A model generated the notes under the pieces. The model did not search any database. It was not told the DNA's origin and saw only the letters and a list, made by a program, of their open reading frames with translations. The position numbers were made by a program, and so were the translations under genes. Shown here in pieces: positions 10,226-22,200 of a DNA stretch of 64,000 nucleotides. Source of the stretch: Temnothorax longispinosus (lineage: Eukaryota > Arthropoda > Insecta > Hymenoptera > Formicidae). The stretch lies in assembly GCF_030848805.1 (NCBI RefSeq), contig NC_092358.1, positions 5,022,001 through 5,086,000 on the forward strand. The letters run 5' to 3'. How positions within the stretch are numbered: the first letter of the stretch is position 1; every line of letters starts with the position of its first letter.

Positions 10226-11665
10226 TTATATTCTTCTTCGTTTCGGCGGAGGTGTATCGCGTGGACTGGAAGAAGCTTTGGAAGAACTATCCACGCTTTG
10301 TCGAGTTGGTCTCTTCGGGATCCTTTTCATGAGTTCGCGACCAGATTCGGAATCCTTACGCTCCTTCTTTCCATTCGATGCTTAAAAGGAATGGAAATAC
10401 AATTTGCGTGTAGCTAATCTATTGAAGAAATTTACTAAATAATTGAGATCAAAATATGTTTATTAAAATACCGCTCTCTTCCGAATCTTCCTTCCCTTTT
10501 GAACGACCTTTCGAAGATTTATGTTCTTTCCTTGCCTCTTTTACATCCCTAAACTTATCCTTTTTCATATCTACCTCCTTCACATATTTCTTCATCTCTT
10601 CTTTTTTCTTTTCCACGTCTTTGGTTCCTTTGAAATCACGCAAGACGCTATCTTTCTTAAAACTCTCTTTCATGTCCTTTTCTTTCTTAATCTCTTTATA
10701 CTTATCCCTCTGTTCCTTTAGCTTTGTCTCCAATTCTTCCTTTTTCCTAGGCCTTTCCACAAAATCTGTCTCCGGTAAGGAAAAATCTATCTCATGGCCG
10801 GGAAAAGGTAAATCTTCCATGTCATCCTATCAAAAAATTTAATTTATTTATATATACACACATCACACAAAATATATTGTATTCAATGTATTATATTGCA
10901 TTCAAAATAATCTTCTGGTAACTTGTTTATCTTGATATACCAAATGAATCAAATGTAACTTCATTTGAAGTAGACAGATTCTATTATAGAAAAAATGAAA
11001 TCATTCAAAAATAGATTTAATAAAAAAAAACTTCTCTAGATTCCATAATTATGCATGGAAAAGCTTTTATCTGAACTCTTTCATTTCTTTACATCGTCAC
11101 TTACCAAAGCCATAAGGTCGTACATGGACTCCAAGTGATCCCAAATTATTTTCAACGGAACATCTTTGTGGATGGCAGCACGAAATTTCTCCCATATACA
11201 CACCATGTGGAAATATTTATTGACACCTTGCAATTGAACAATCCATTAAATTATGATTTCAAAGTATAGTGATCTTTTGTTAATAATAAATTTAAAATCA
11301 CTCTAATTAACTTAATTGACCATTAATTCAAGTAATATCTGCAGCATTCCGTTAGCATTAATTTTTTGTTATTTAATATATAAAAATAAAAATTAAATTA
11401 CGGATGCTACAGAAATCTATCAAGTTATATATAATTAGAAATTTTGTTTTAATCAATTAATTGCTGATCAAGTTAATTGGAGTTCGATTGAAATCGCCTG
11501 AACATAGAGGCGAGGTCGAGGGTAAACATAACCTTCCGTCGCCGGCTTTCGCGTCTTACCGACTGGCTTATGTCCATTCATAGCGAAGAAAAGTTGGATC
11601 TCGTTCTCCACGTTCCATTCTACCTCGTCGAACGAGGTTTCGTTTTGTCTCTCCTTGACAGCCAT
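10226..11665 (-). CDS. MRGBP: MRG/MORF4L-binding protein (EAF7 family), 4 exons
   Basis: Subunit of the NuA4/TIP60 histone acetyltransferase complex, which bridges MRG15-type chromodomain proteins in the nucleus (family knowledge). Minus-strand exons: 11665-11560, 11226-11105, 10826-10472 and 10380-10226. All have GT-AG borders and matching phases, giving 245 residues. Residues 15-76 are the conserved EAF7 core: VEWNVENEIQLFFAMNGHKP, then VNKYFHMVCIWEKF, KIIWDHLESMYDL. Next comes LPFPGHEIDFSLP, matching the vertebrate LPFPNPERNFVLP segment. The middle (about 100-190) is a highly charged Lys/Glu-rich stretch, and the C-terminus is Ser-rich and basic, ending PPPKRRRI, as in human MRGBP (about 204 residues). 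The extra length lies in the charged middle, which makes this protein longer than the vertebrate one. The start at MAVKERQNE is the first Met before the conserved core. Confidence 0.93.
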
Positions 11666-13122
11666 TTTAATAAAATTCGCTTATGTTATGCGCTCGAGAT
11701 TGGGGCTCTTACCAATATCTCTTAAGTTTAAACTGAATCAATTATGTAAAACGCTAGATATAGTTAGAGATATATTCCCGTATATCTTTTCAGCGATTTA
11801 AATTGTTACTCCGATTATTAAAACACATCGCATGCAACAACTGTAACGACTGCTTGTAAATCGCGTGTTGACACTTCGAAAGCAATCAAGCCATCATTTA
11901 CCATCAACACAGAAGCTGAGAATCTGAGAGAGGCCATGTGAGGCCATGCCATGTATGGCCGATGGCGTCTGGTTCTGGAGCATTCTGGAGTATTCTGCCT
12001 GGTATGCCGCTGCGCCGCGCCGCCGCGTCGGCGGCTCGGAGCGGCGGAACGTGATTGGCCAGATCCGGGGGCTCGACTCACGAGCCAATCGCGTTCGACC
12101 TCTCGCCCGACTGTGCGCCGGCAGCACGGCGCGCAACGCAAGTAATACGTGACACGTTCAATGTCAGATCGCGACACGTCGTGTACTTTTAATTCCTTTC
12201 TCGCGAACGAAAAGAAATTCGATTACGGGGTATTGCAAGATGAACGTACGCCGAATATTCCGTTCCTTCGTTGTGTGTCGACTGAAACGAGTGAGATGCC
12301 GTCGCTAGACGAAATGAACGTCGAATGCCGTGCTGGACGCTGTACATACATATCACCCTGCCGGCTGTGATTTGGCGGGTCATTGAATGGTGAGTGAATT
12401 ATATGTTGCACATGTGAGAAATAAATGATTCGAAGCGCGATAAATCCGAAATCTTAAATGGAATCGTTCCGGCGCGTGTCGCAGTGAAACGATAACCTCG
12501 GAATTCACGTCTCCTGTCTCCATTTCGATTTTTTCGAAAGAGTGAATCGCGCGGGAAAACGCTTCAATGAGTAACTTGAACCTCTCGTTATAAGTGCGGG
12601 AATTAATAATTAATTAAGTGATTGAAGAGAACGATCGCGCGTTTGGCGTTCTCACTTTGCTTGCCGCAATCGCAAACGAGGGAGCGAGCTTCGAAATCCG
12701 TATCAATATATCGAGAGTGCGAACAAGCTGAAATGTGCATCAACGAATACAATTCCGTTTTTCGTTCAAAAACATACACGTAATTCGCTCGTTCACGTAA
12801 ATCGTTACGTTTACAAATGTTTTAAATTTATTTGTACGTGTGCTTTTTTTTATTTTTTCTAACCTCTACTTTATAGAAAATTAACGTTAAACTGTATTGT
12901 TCGTAAAAATTTCTTTGCGATCGTTCTCGCAGCGCGGTAATTTTAAAATAAAAAGATACTTAAAAATGATAAAACATTCTCTGTGTGTTGCTTGTTCCCC
13001 AAATATTATTCGTTTTGCTGACAAAATTTTCCAAACGAAGCCTATTGCTATTCGGATTTTTAAATTGTTTGATAGGAGATATACGTATGCATCTGTTATT
13101 TGAAATAAGTGAAAGTGAAAGA

Positions 13123-13128
<6 letters not shown>
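11666..13128. other. MRGBP upstream region, CpG-rich then AT-rich
   Basis: Bases 11890-12180 are GC- and CpG-rich and contain GTGATTGGCC and GAGCCAATC (CCAAT-type words), which suits a promoter region for MRGBP on the minus strand. Short overlapping frames occur on both strands, but none looks like a real protein. From about 12400 the sequence becomes AT-rich. Confidence 0.45.

Positions 13129-13178
<50 letters not shown>
13129..13178. repeat. (AG)n microsatellite
   Basis: Uninterrupted AG dinucleotide run of about 50 bases, followed by a short G run. Confidence 0.97.
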
Positions 13179-13183
<5 letters not shown>

Positions 13184-13385
13184 AGAGATGGCTATTAGAT
13201 ACCTAACATATAAAGATATAAAATACATTTATTTATTTATCCATACATACTTATGTAAGATATAAATATTAAACTGATTCTCAACCAATTACAATCGAGA
13301 ATCCTCGAGAACGAATAGACCACCATTGTAAAATTCTCGATGGTGATTGCGCTTCTCTGTGCGTGTATCGTCTTTAGCCTGTATC

Positions 13386-13569
13386 AGAGAAAAGCCTGAG
13401 AGAGGCCATTCCGGCCTTTTTCGTGGGACCAAAATGATGTTTTATCGGAAAATGAACGTGGCTACGTAGTACCAATTTCGTAAATGGATGTACTGGCGGT
13501 AGTATACAGCTTTCGACGGTCCCATGGGTCCCACGAAAAAGGCCGGGATAGTCTCTCTCAGGCTTCTCT
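13386..13569. mobile_element. Foldback MITE-like element, about 184 bp
   Basis: The left arm (13386-13430) reads AGAGAAAAGCCTGAGAGAGG and ends CCGGCCTTTTTCGTGGGACC. The right arm (13527-13569) is its reverse complement with small indels (GGTCCCACGAAAAAGGCCGG, ending CAGGCTTCTCT). The roughly 95-base interior has no coding capacity. It differs in sequence from the foldback pair near 8-9 kb. Confidence 0.8.
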
Positions 13570-13815
13570 CTGCCATCGAACTGGTCGAATTCCCGTGCGT
13601 GTCAGTGTTTATAGCGTCCTCTGATTAGCTTCCCAGACTCGAATTTTCGAAAATACTCGGTTGCGATTCTCTAAATTATGTTCCTTTGTGAAATTGGTAT
13701 ATCGAATCATTTATAGCGCACACTACAGATTTCTACATTTTATTTTATAAGATATAAAATATTCAATTTTTTCGATTTTAGGTATTCGATTTTAAACACA
13801 AGCTACAATTTATTT
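13570..13815. other. RPB3 downstream region
   Basis: Short spacer holding the presumed RPB3 3' UTR (minus strand). AT-rich, with no other feature seen. Confidence 0.5.
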
Positions 13816-15023
13816 TTAATGATGAATGCTCAACGCATCGCTTTGTACTTCGTGGCTCAATTGTGTCTGTAGATTCGATAATTTGTTTTTTAACGCTGCG
13901 ATCCCCATCATGACGATATTTTCAGGTTTCAGGGCCCCGCTGCTCTCCACATTAAAGTAATACTTGTTCGGTTTGGCTTCCCAGTTAAACGGTGCTTCAT
14001 CTGAAACATATGATGTGCTATAAGTATAGCTATAAAAATTTTTGAATTTTTACTAGAACTTATGCTCACATTGATCCTCCTCTAATTCACTGTACTCCGA
14101 CTTGGGCCACTCGTCTGGTTTGGGATACAAAGTATGCCTCATAGAATTGTCCGGATCATATTCGAAGCTTACACCGGCGGTTGGATTCCACTTTGCGTGC
14201 TCCTTTCCGAAACCTTTCTTTGCGTACGCCCTAAGTTTCAGTTCCTGTCCTTTTCTTAGTTTCACTATCAAGATCTCTGAAACGTTCCAAACACAATCAT
14301 CGTAATTCCTTTACTTCTTTTTACGATAACTATAATTAATCACATGAAAAAGAAGATACCAACCATCTGTTTCTCCATATTCGCTCGCATCGTCTTCTCT
14401 GTGTCTGGATGTCACAGGTAGCACTCTAGGATCGCTCGACTTGAAATCCGCGGTGGTCACATGCCTGGTTTGATCTTCGGTGCATTTAACATCCAGAGTG
14501 AATTCCACGCTACATTCTGGACAGAAATCCAAGCACTGGCAATCTCTTGTATATTGTATCCTGTCAACCACCTAAATAAGGAACGTTTTCTCTAATAAAC
14601 AAGTCATGGTTTAGCAGTGCTGTCTCTTTTTAATTTGTTGAAATTTATTTGCATTTTCACATTTTTGTTGAGAAAAATATATTCAATTTTTGATAAAGAG
14701 ATGTTGATACATACATCATCGCTGATCAATGGTATCATTCCAATCCTATGTGCCAAGAATTCGTCGCTCAAAACAGTAGAATTAGCTTCCAGTTGTATCC
14801 AATCAATGGCCATAGTCGGAGTTTCGGCGATAAAGACACGCCTCATGCTGTTCGCAACGCTGACGAGGAAACATTAATTGTAAATTTATTTACAGTTGCG
14901 TGTTTCGATACCACAGCTTAACCTAACCTATCCTCACCTTAATTCAGTATCTTCCACTTGAAATTTAACATTTTCCTCGGTTAAATCCGAAATATGGACC
15001 GACGGTTGATTAGCGTACGGCAT
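13816..15023 (-). CDS. RPB3: RNA polymerase II subunit RPB3 (POLR2C), 5 exons
   Basis: Alpha-like subunit that pairs with RPB11 to nucleate assembly of RNA polymerase II in the nucleus (family knowledge). Minus-strand exons: 15023-14938, 14859-14715, 14571-14364, 14276-14070 and 14000-13816, all GT-AG and in phase, giving 276 residues (human 275). The N-terminus MPYANQPSVHISDLTEENVK is the family start. Residues 36-77 (VFIAETPTMAIDW, DEFLAHRIGMIPL) form the dimerisation region. The zinc-binding loop is Cys88, Cys90, Cys94, Cys97 in RDCQCLDFCPECSVEFTLDV. Later the RKGQELKLRAYAKKGFGKEH block and KWNPTAGVSFEYDPDN are almost identical to human. The C-terminal helix LKNKLSNLQTQLSHEVQSD is also conserved. 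Introns are short (about 70-145 bases). Nothing is truncated or unusual. Confidence 0.97.
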
Positions 15024-15898
15024 TTTATTTTGCCAAGCTTTACAGTTACTTTTTTCCTGTTTACTTACGGGAAAAAAAGGTTATAATAAATTTTAAAACG
15101 TCTCGCGAATAGACGCAAATACGCGCACAGCGCAAGAATGGATAGTAACGACATCTGCATCAGTTTTGAATATATATATTACATCATATATGTGTGTATG
15201 TTAAATATATATGCCCATATGTTTAATTGCTTGTAAAGAAATAATTTTAAAAATAAAATTATAAATTGTTTTCCCATACTTATGTGTAAACTACAAAACA
15301 AACTCGGAAACGCAGTTTTAAACTTGAAGACATATTTATGCACGAGAATTTTTCTTTAAATAAAGAGAATATGAAATTGTTAAAATATTTTATTACAATT
15401 AATCAATGCGTATATTATTTGTCGAAGACTTGTTTTATAAGAATAATGTACACATTCGTTTAATATCATCTACACTGAAATCATCTTAATTTGTCGCGAA
15501 ATCAAGAAAAAATAGTGCTATATACGATACATACTACATACATATGTAAAATGTTATATATGTGTGTGTGTGTATTACATTATATATATACAGTATAACA
15601 CATTGATGCAATTCAAACTTAATGACGCACTATATGTAATTACAATGAGAAGTATTACTTTTGTGTGTGTTGCTTTAATATATTTTTCTTCCCACATTCT
15701 CTATTATGGCACTCATGTTTGATAAAAAGTGGAAGACGATGGTTCGTACGTTACGAATCGTCGTGAATGTACAAGATGTGTAAATTTCGTTAGTTCTGTA
15801 TGTGCAATTTGTCGCTTAAAAAAAATTTATTCTAATGACTGGATAATAGATTAAAGATAAGGCTTGAAAGAGAGATGAAGAAAAAATATTGATAAATA
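15024..15898. other. RPB3 upstream and calumenin downstream spacer
   Basis: Spacer of about 1.2 kb (to 16194) in which two minus-strand genes follow one another. Bases 15024-15130 are the RPB3 5' side. A (TG)n run lies at 15557-15574. A minus-strand AATAAA (forward TTTATT, 15826-15831) could be the calumenin poly(A) signal. No coding frame supported. Confidence 0.5.
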
Positions 15899-16109
15899 TA
15901 CTGCTCAAAACAATTAGTAGAACATTTCCTCTAATAAATTTATGATCTAGTTCTAGCAAATCTAGTAGTTTTTGAATATATTTTTCATGATTTTTATGTC
16001 CAATAAACACGTTTATATAAACATAGTATTTTAAGCGTTTTGGATCCAAATATAGATACTATATAGAATTCTTTAAAAGAATGGTCTTGTTATTGTCTTG
16101 AGCAGTGTA
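15899..16109. mobile_element. Non-autonomous Tc1/mariner-like element with TACTGCTCAA ends
   Basis: The left end is TACTGCTCAAAACAATTAGT. The right end, read in reverse complement, is TACACTGCTCAAGACAATAA, so the termini share a TGCTCAA(A/G)ACAAT core and carry TA at the boundary. The length is about 211 bp. A short open frame inside shows no transposase motif. TA targets and CACTGCTCAA-type tips are typical of Tc1/mariner relatives. It lies 86 bases beyond the calumenin stop, probably within its 3' UTR. Confidence 0.65.
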
Positions 16110-16194
16110 TTAAAAATATTTTCAATCATACATATCTCGAATGAGTATTATGAAAGATAACACAGTATTATCAAATCAAACTGATCGCTGATTT

Positions 16195-17640
16195 TCAGAG
16201 CTCATCATTAAAACGTTCGATCTCTTGCAAATGATCACCATAGTCCGTCGCTTCGCTACCTACGAAAGCATCGTGATGATCCAAGATCTCGTCGTAGGAT
16301 AATCTATTATCGTGATCGTCATCTGAACCCGCAAACAAATGATCCACTTCGTCGTTTGCTATTTCTCTGAAATAAATGTCGACAAAAAGTTATGAAAAAG
16401 AGTGACATTGGATTATCATGAAATTTTATAACATTTTACGTATTATAGTGTACTCACTCATTACTTGGGACGAGCCAAGAAAGAATTTCGTCCGCATCGA
16501 GTCTGCCGTCTCTATTCTTGTCATGTTCAAAGTCAAATTTGTCCTTTTCACTCAGCAGCCATTCCTTATCTTTTGACTTGGCTCTGTCACCAATAAACTC
16601 CTGGAAACTAACGTATCCGTCTCCATCTATATCTTTGTCAGCCAAGGCTTGCTTCAACAAGAGTGGAAACATTCTAGGTGTCTCCTCAGGATGTGTATAA
16701 GCTTTGAACTCCTCTGCATCTAAATAACCGTCTTGGTTCAAATCGGCAGCCTCGAATGTCTGCTTGTCATCTTGGATCAACTTATCGTCAAGAGCCAGAT
16801 CTTCGGGATCGCTGCCGTAAGTGTCTTGCAGAATTTCGTCCCAGCTCACTTTACCATCTTCATTCGTATCAGCATCATCCAAGCGATCCTCAGATTCTTC
16901 TGCCGACAGCATGCTGTTTACAGAATTTAATCAACCAATGTTTTTCAATAATTGAACAAATAAAAATGACATCAACGATACTACCTAAATGAACGCAAGA
17001 TCCAAGCTTTTAACTCGTTCCTCTCTATATACTTGTCCTTATTCAGATCCATTTTGGTTAGTAAAATCCCTAGTCGCCTCTTTGATTCTTCTATTGGAAG
17101 TCTGTCAAATTCTTCAGCTTCCTTTACGCTTCCTTCACACAAGAGACAAAATATTCAAGATGACTAGTATTCAAACAAAGCAAGTGTATTAGATGACAGT
17201 AAAACAGTTCTCATCTTTGTTCTTGTTGACAAAGAAACTAATTATTCTTAAAAGGAGCTTTCAAGCTTCAAGAAGACAAAGCGATAAACGGAACAAGTTA
17301 CAAATCTTCAATTATTATTCATAAATACTGAGGCAAAATATGAAAGATTCACAAGGATGTCAAGAGAACTCTAAAAGTTGGTCTTGGAAATTGCAACGTA
17401 TCCAGTCATCTCATTCGCACCTAGGATGGCTTCATGATCGAACTCCTGGTGATGCTCGCCCTCCGTGTAGTGGTCGGCATCCCGGGGGCTGAAAGCACCG
17501 TCCTCCGTCCTCTCATTGCTGTCGACTTTGTTGTGCTGATGCGTGTGGATGTGCGCGGAGGCGGTGTCGCCCAAGGCTGGCAGCGATGCGGCGAGAGCGA
17601 CAAGGAGGAGCAGAGGTCGGGTGAACGGTCGGGCAGCCAT
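16195..17640 (-). CDS. Calumenin/reticulocalbin-family EF-hand protein (CREC family), 4 exons
   Basis: Low-affinity calcium-binding protein of the secretory pathway lumen (CREC family knowledge). Minus-strand exons: 17640-17421, 17132-16985, 16913-16458 and 16366-16195, GT-AG and in phase, giving 331 residues (human calumenin 315). Residues 1-24 (MAARPFTRPLLLLVALAASL) form a signal peptide. A His-rich stretch HIHTHQHNK follows. Six EF-hand loops begin at Asp102, Asp138, Asp180, Asp217, Asp254 and Asp290, for example DTNEDGKVSWDE and DIDGDGYVSFQE. The protein ends FVGSEATDYGDHLQEIERFN-DEL; the last four residues, NDEL, are a plausible HDEL/KDEL-like ER retrieval signal. An upstream in-frame ATG at 17715 would put basic residues before the signal peptide, so 17640 is preferred. 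Insect SCF/calumenin is the best match; reticulocalbin cannot be fully excluded. Confidence 0.94.
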
Positions 17641-18440
17641 CGCGCGTCTTCTGGGAACGGCGGGGCGATTGAAAATAACGTGCCTGCAACGTTTATACGG
17701 GCAACGTGAGCGCATAACCTTGTCACGTCGGAGCGAGCTTCAACAGGCGCCGCGCGGCGCGTTTGCCGTGCTTTGCCGGTCGACTGACCGAACTGACGTT
17801 ATGATGGTGACGTTCGGCACTTCGGCGGCTATCACGGCATCACGGCGGATATTATTGATTACTTTCCATTACGCATGACGCGACGATCGCACGAGGAAAA
17901 TTTTTACGAGTAGGTGCTTCGTGTCCTGACGCCTGAAGACCGTTTTTGAAGCGACGCGACGTTGGGAAATGTACACGTTGTCTGGACAGTCTGGGAAATG
18001 CGTGTTTGCGATGTTTTTCAGGTTAAAATATGGAAAAAATATTGAAAAAATACTAGGTATATATACAATATTCAGTACTTTTTATATTGCATATTTCATA
18101 TATATATGTATATATATTTAAATAACATATGAAATATACAAAAGTCACGTTAGATTTACTTGTTTCAATTTATTATTCGCAACGTTCTAATGTCTAAAAC
18201 CTGTGGTTTCTACGAAATAATTTAACAATTAATTACCACACTTATCTGGGTCTTTTCAATTCATATCAAATGAACGAAAACCTAAAGCCCAAGTCTAACT
18301 TGGCAGCACGTTATAAAAGAAAACCAGTGGATCCGAACGTTGCCTCAACGACAACGAAGAACGAAGAAGTAATAAATAAAAAATAATCGAATATTGAAAT
18401 GACGGTCGTGATTGAAATATAATATACGAGTTCACCGCGC
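17641..18440. promoter_or_regulatory. Calumenin upstream region
   Basis: Bases 17641-17960 are CpG-rich and adjoin the calumenin start on the minus strand, so this is probably its 5' leader and promoter. Bases 18000-18300 are AT-rich with ATATAT runs. No coding frame supported. Confidence 0.45.
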
Positions 18441-19213
18441 TTCCGTACCTTTGAATGCGGCGCCACGCTTGCGCAACGACCGGTCGATTCCGATTGCTCT
18501 GAATATGTTCCTTTATCGCGCGAAGCCGTTCTCGCCGATCGCTCTGATGTTGTCAACTTTTCGCGGTTTTCGAATTTCACGTTACGAGTCGCGACGCAGC
18601 TTCCGTTGTGTGTGGACCGACGCCGCTACGTGCTGATCCGAATCGCTGAGCTGGGTGGAAAATCTTGCCGAGTGCCAACGCGGAGGCCGCCGAACGTGTC
18701 GTTTGCCGTTTTTCGCGCCGAGTCTTCACCCGCGACGATCGCACGAGAGCGTGTCGTCTCGAATTGTAAGTATTTAACTCTCGTCGCGTACTGAGTGAAC
18801 CGAGTTCGTGGCGTCGGGTGTCGCGTATGCCGCGGCAACGAAAGGGAAGCGATCTCGCGCCGGGCAGTCGCTTCCTTAGTCGTGACGCGTGTGCGAAGTC
18901 ACGATCGCGTCATCCGGGGGATGAGGCTCGTGCCGAGCGAGCGCCGTTCGAAAATAGTCGGGGCATCGGCTATCGACGTCGCGTATCGTCGCGTCTATTT
19001 TCAACCCAGCGAGGGTGCACGCGCGCGCGAGCGCGAACCGGCCAATCCTCTCGAGCGCGTAAAAATCTAAAGTTTCTTTATTTACAGTGCCAGATCGATA
19101 AGGGCGATCCAGTTGAACTCTCTCGGCGTGGGCGGACGCGTTCGTCCCGGCATCTTCTCCCTGCGTCTCCTCCAGTTTCGTCATGACGGCCGGCTCGTCG
19201 TAGGAGTTATCGG
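18441..19213 (+). other. CpG-rich block with possible 5' leader exons on the plus strand
   Basis: A sharp CpG-rich block follows an AT-rich stretch. A good donor sequence, AATT|GTAAGTATT, stands at about 18767. A pyrimidine-rich acceptor, CTTTATTTACAG|TGCCAG, ends at about 19088, and a second donor, TTATCG|GTGAGTG, follows at about 19213. Together they outline a small exon of about 125 bases. The only ATG in it (ATGACGGCCGGC) opens a six-codon frame, so it would be leader. This could be the distant promoter of the zinc-finger gene at 50 kb or a non-coding RNA. It is inferred from splice signals only. Confidence 0.3.
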
Positions 19214-22200
19214 TGAGTGAATTTTCCGTTTCTGTTTTTTCTCAATTTGGGCATAACGGATTGAACGTTGTGCTCGCGATATTGCAATGTCGCGATGTTC
19301 AATATATCTGTAAAATAAAGGATATGTTATTTGTAATACCTCGAATCTGTCGGCGACTCGAGCATAAAATTTCCTACTTGCAAAATGGCGGGTTGCGAGA
19401 AATTTGAATTCGTGAGAATTGCAAGCTGCGCTGATTCAAATGCGCGCGAGTTGCTTCTGGGATCGTTATTGATTAGCACTGTCGGTAAATGTTACGAAGT
19501 GGCGACAGCTTAATTTTTAGTAAGTGTTGGTCGATAAGAAACGTATCTTTTTTCGACTGTCGATAGTTCACCGGTATGCGGTATATCATTGAATATGACG
19601 ATTTTTTTATGATAAATATATAAATTGGAAAATGCTTTTAGTTGGTAACACAGAAAAACGTTCTCGTATATATTTAAAAAATATTACTTCCGTCGTTGAA
19701 AATTATTTACTCGTTATAATGAAGAAATATTCTTTTACATTATATTTAAATTATTATAATGAATCGGGGTTATTATTATGTAATAAAATTAATCTGTTTC
19801 TGCAAAGAAACAGAACGGAAAGAAAATATATAAACTTTTAAGTGTATGTATCACATGTAAAAACTTCGTAACTGCATTATTTTTTAATGACAGAGTCTTT
19901 GGCTAATTTAGAATTCATTTTCTTTAAAGAAAATGTCGAGGCATCCATTGTTCCTAGGTAATTAACGATCGAAAATAAATAACTTCTGAAGAATTAAACT
20001 TTGAAGAAAAATAGATAATAAAATTATATCTTCCATATATTATTTTCTGATAAATATTTTATTTTAACGGATTTATTAATGCTGACTTAAAAAAATTGTG
20101 ATAAATAATGACATTTTTTTACATTTTTGGCCTGAGAAAGAAGGAATCTAAATTGGTTACTTATATATACAAAACGTCTGTTATTAAAATATCATGCGGT
20201 GACAGAATATGTGACATTCTATATATTCTATACATATAATTCTATGTATTCTCTGTATAGACATTTTGTATATTCTCTAGTGACATGCTATATATTCTCT
20301 ATATTATATATAATTTTGGATATATTTTGACATATGACATTATACACAATATATATGTGCAGGTAAGAAATTAATATTAGTAAAATTACACAACCGCGTG
20401 CAACGCAAATACGTACCACTTTTTAATGTAATTTGAATTAATTTCGCGTCGAATCTTGTCACAGCCTTGCTTGCGCATTTACACTATTTTCATCGCATTT
20501 CCGCAATATTCCTTTTATTATGTTAATTAAATTCTGAGCGTATTAATCTCTCCCGTATTTACCGACACGCGAGAACTCGAATACAGCGCGAAATCTGTTA
20601 ACGGCTATATGATTATTGAAATATGCGTTTAATTTCGCAGAGCATGACGCATTGATACACGATATTTTACGTTTAAATATATATTCCGTGCCAAAAATTC
20701 GGAATTGTCGCTATCTTTTGTGTTCATCGGCCAATCGTATGTAGATTATCAAAGGGCGAGCGGTCAGAACTGATTGGCGAGACGGAAATACGGCTGTTTT
20801 GCATCAACGTGTCGAATGTAAACGGGCTTCCGGTCTTTTCTGGGGTTCCGTAAAGATCTAGGATCAAAGGAGTTCAGTGTTGTCTCTCTTATCTCGAGGA
20901 GATACGGTTCTATTTTAGATTTTATCTCGGAAAATTCTTTCTTGCGTTACTATTCGCTTCGAAGCCCATTAGATATGATATTTCATGAAGTATGCACAAA
21001 TATGCAGTTAACAGAGGGGCGATTTTTCTTCGACCCGTAATAACTAATAAAATTCGACCAGTTTCGCATCGCGAATATCTCTATTTGCGTAATTTCTCGC
21101 GTTTCGTTTCGCCCGAGCGTTCTCGCGATGAGACGGGGATCTACGGCGACGTGCTTGTATGCGGATAGTTTCTCGGTGGGGTAAGAGAGATATCGAGGAA
21201 ACGCCAATGCGAACGGGCGCGTTGCGGCGTTCCTTCTGACATTCAAATGTTGGCCGCCGCCGACGAAAAAGGATACGTACGAACCCGACGCCGCCTATTC
21301 ATCGCTCAAAGGGATCATTTATCAACATATTTGATATGCTCCCCACACCCACCCCCTTTCTAGACCGATATAGCAAAGAGTCGCGAGCGCGTTACTCTCT
21401 CTCTCTTTCTCTCTCTATCTTTTTCTCTCGTGCGCTTTCTGTTCGCTCTCGGCTTCCATAGAAATAATATGCTAATCGCACGAAGGCGGAGTTTAAAAAG
21501 TGCTCCGATAAATTCTCGAGACTTTTGACGTAATTTCGCCCCTTCTCACCGCAGCCGCAACGTCTTCCGAAAGATTCTTTTTGCGCGCGCTTTCCGGCGT
21601 CTTGAGAGAACTTTACCTTACCGCGTAACGTGCCCCCGCTATACATATATCATCGGAAGGATATACTTTTGCTCGTAAGAGATCCTCCTAGATCCCTGCA
21701 TTGCGTCACGTTTAGCGATCCTCTTTTTTTCTCGATCAAAATATCTCACCAACAAGTAGAGAGTATAACAGACGTCTCTGCAAAAAATATTAATCGGTGA
21801 AAAATAACAACAACCTGATTTTTAGAAAGCTGGAATTAATTTCATGGTGTGCTGCAATTAGATTGTTTAGTCAAAAACGTTTCTTGTTGGTTTTCTAAAA
21901 TATTGTACGTTTGCGAGAAATTTGTTTACAGCACACGGAGATTCTTCTCTCTGCAGCTAAAATTTCTCAAGAAAATATATTCGCATAAGTTTGCTTTTCA
22001 ATTCGAAACGAAAGTATTCGCGGAATAAGTAGGAAAATTGAGTTACACGCCTGATCGGCTAACAAAACCTCGTTGAAAGTCGAAACCTTCCAGTTTTCTG
22101 TACGCGAGCGTGCTCGTGCGTGCTCGGAACGGCGTAAGTGATTGACGCGGAGCGCTAAGATCATTTACAAATCCCCTCATCGGCACTTATGCGCGCGGTG

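Noticed and set aside
10456..10842. Plus-strand frame of 128 residues, rich in Phe/Ser/Leu
   Set aside because: Antisense shadow of the Lys/Glu-rich MRGBP exon 3.
15816..16049. Minus-strand frame of 77 residues inside the Tc1/mariner-like element
   Set aside because: No DDE transposase motif and AT-driven composition. The element is too short to be autonomous.
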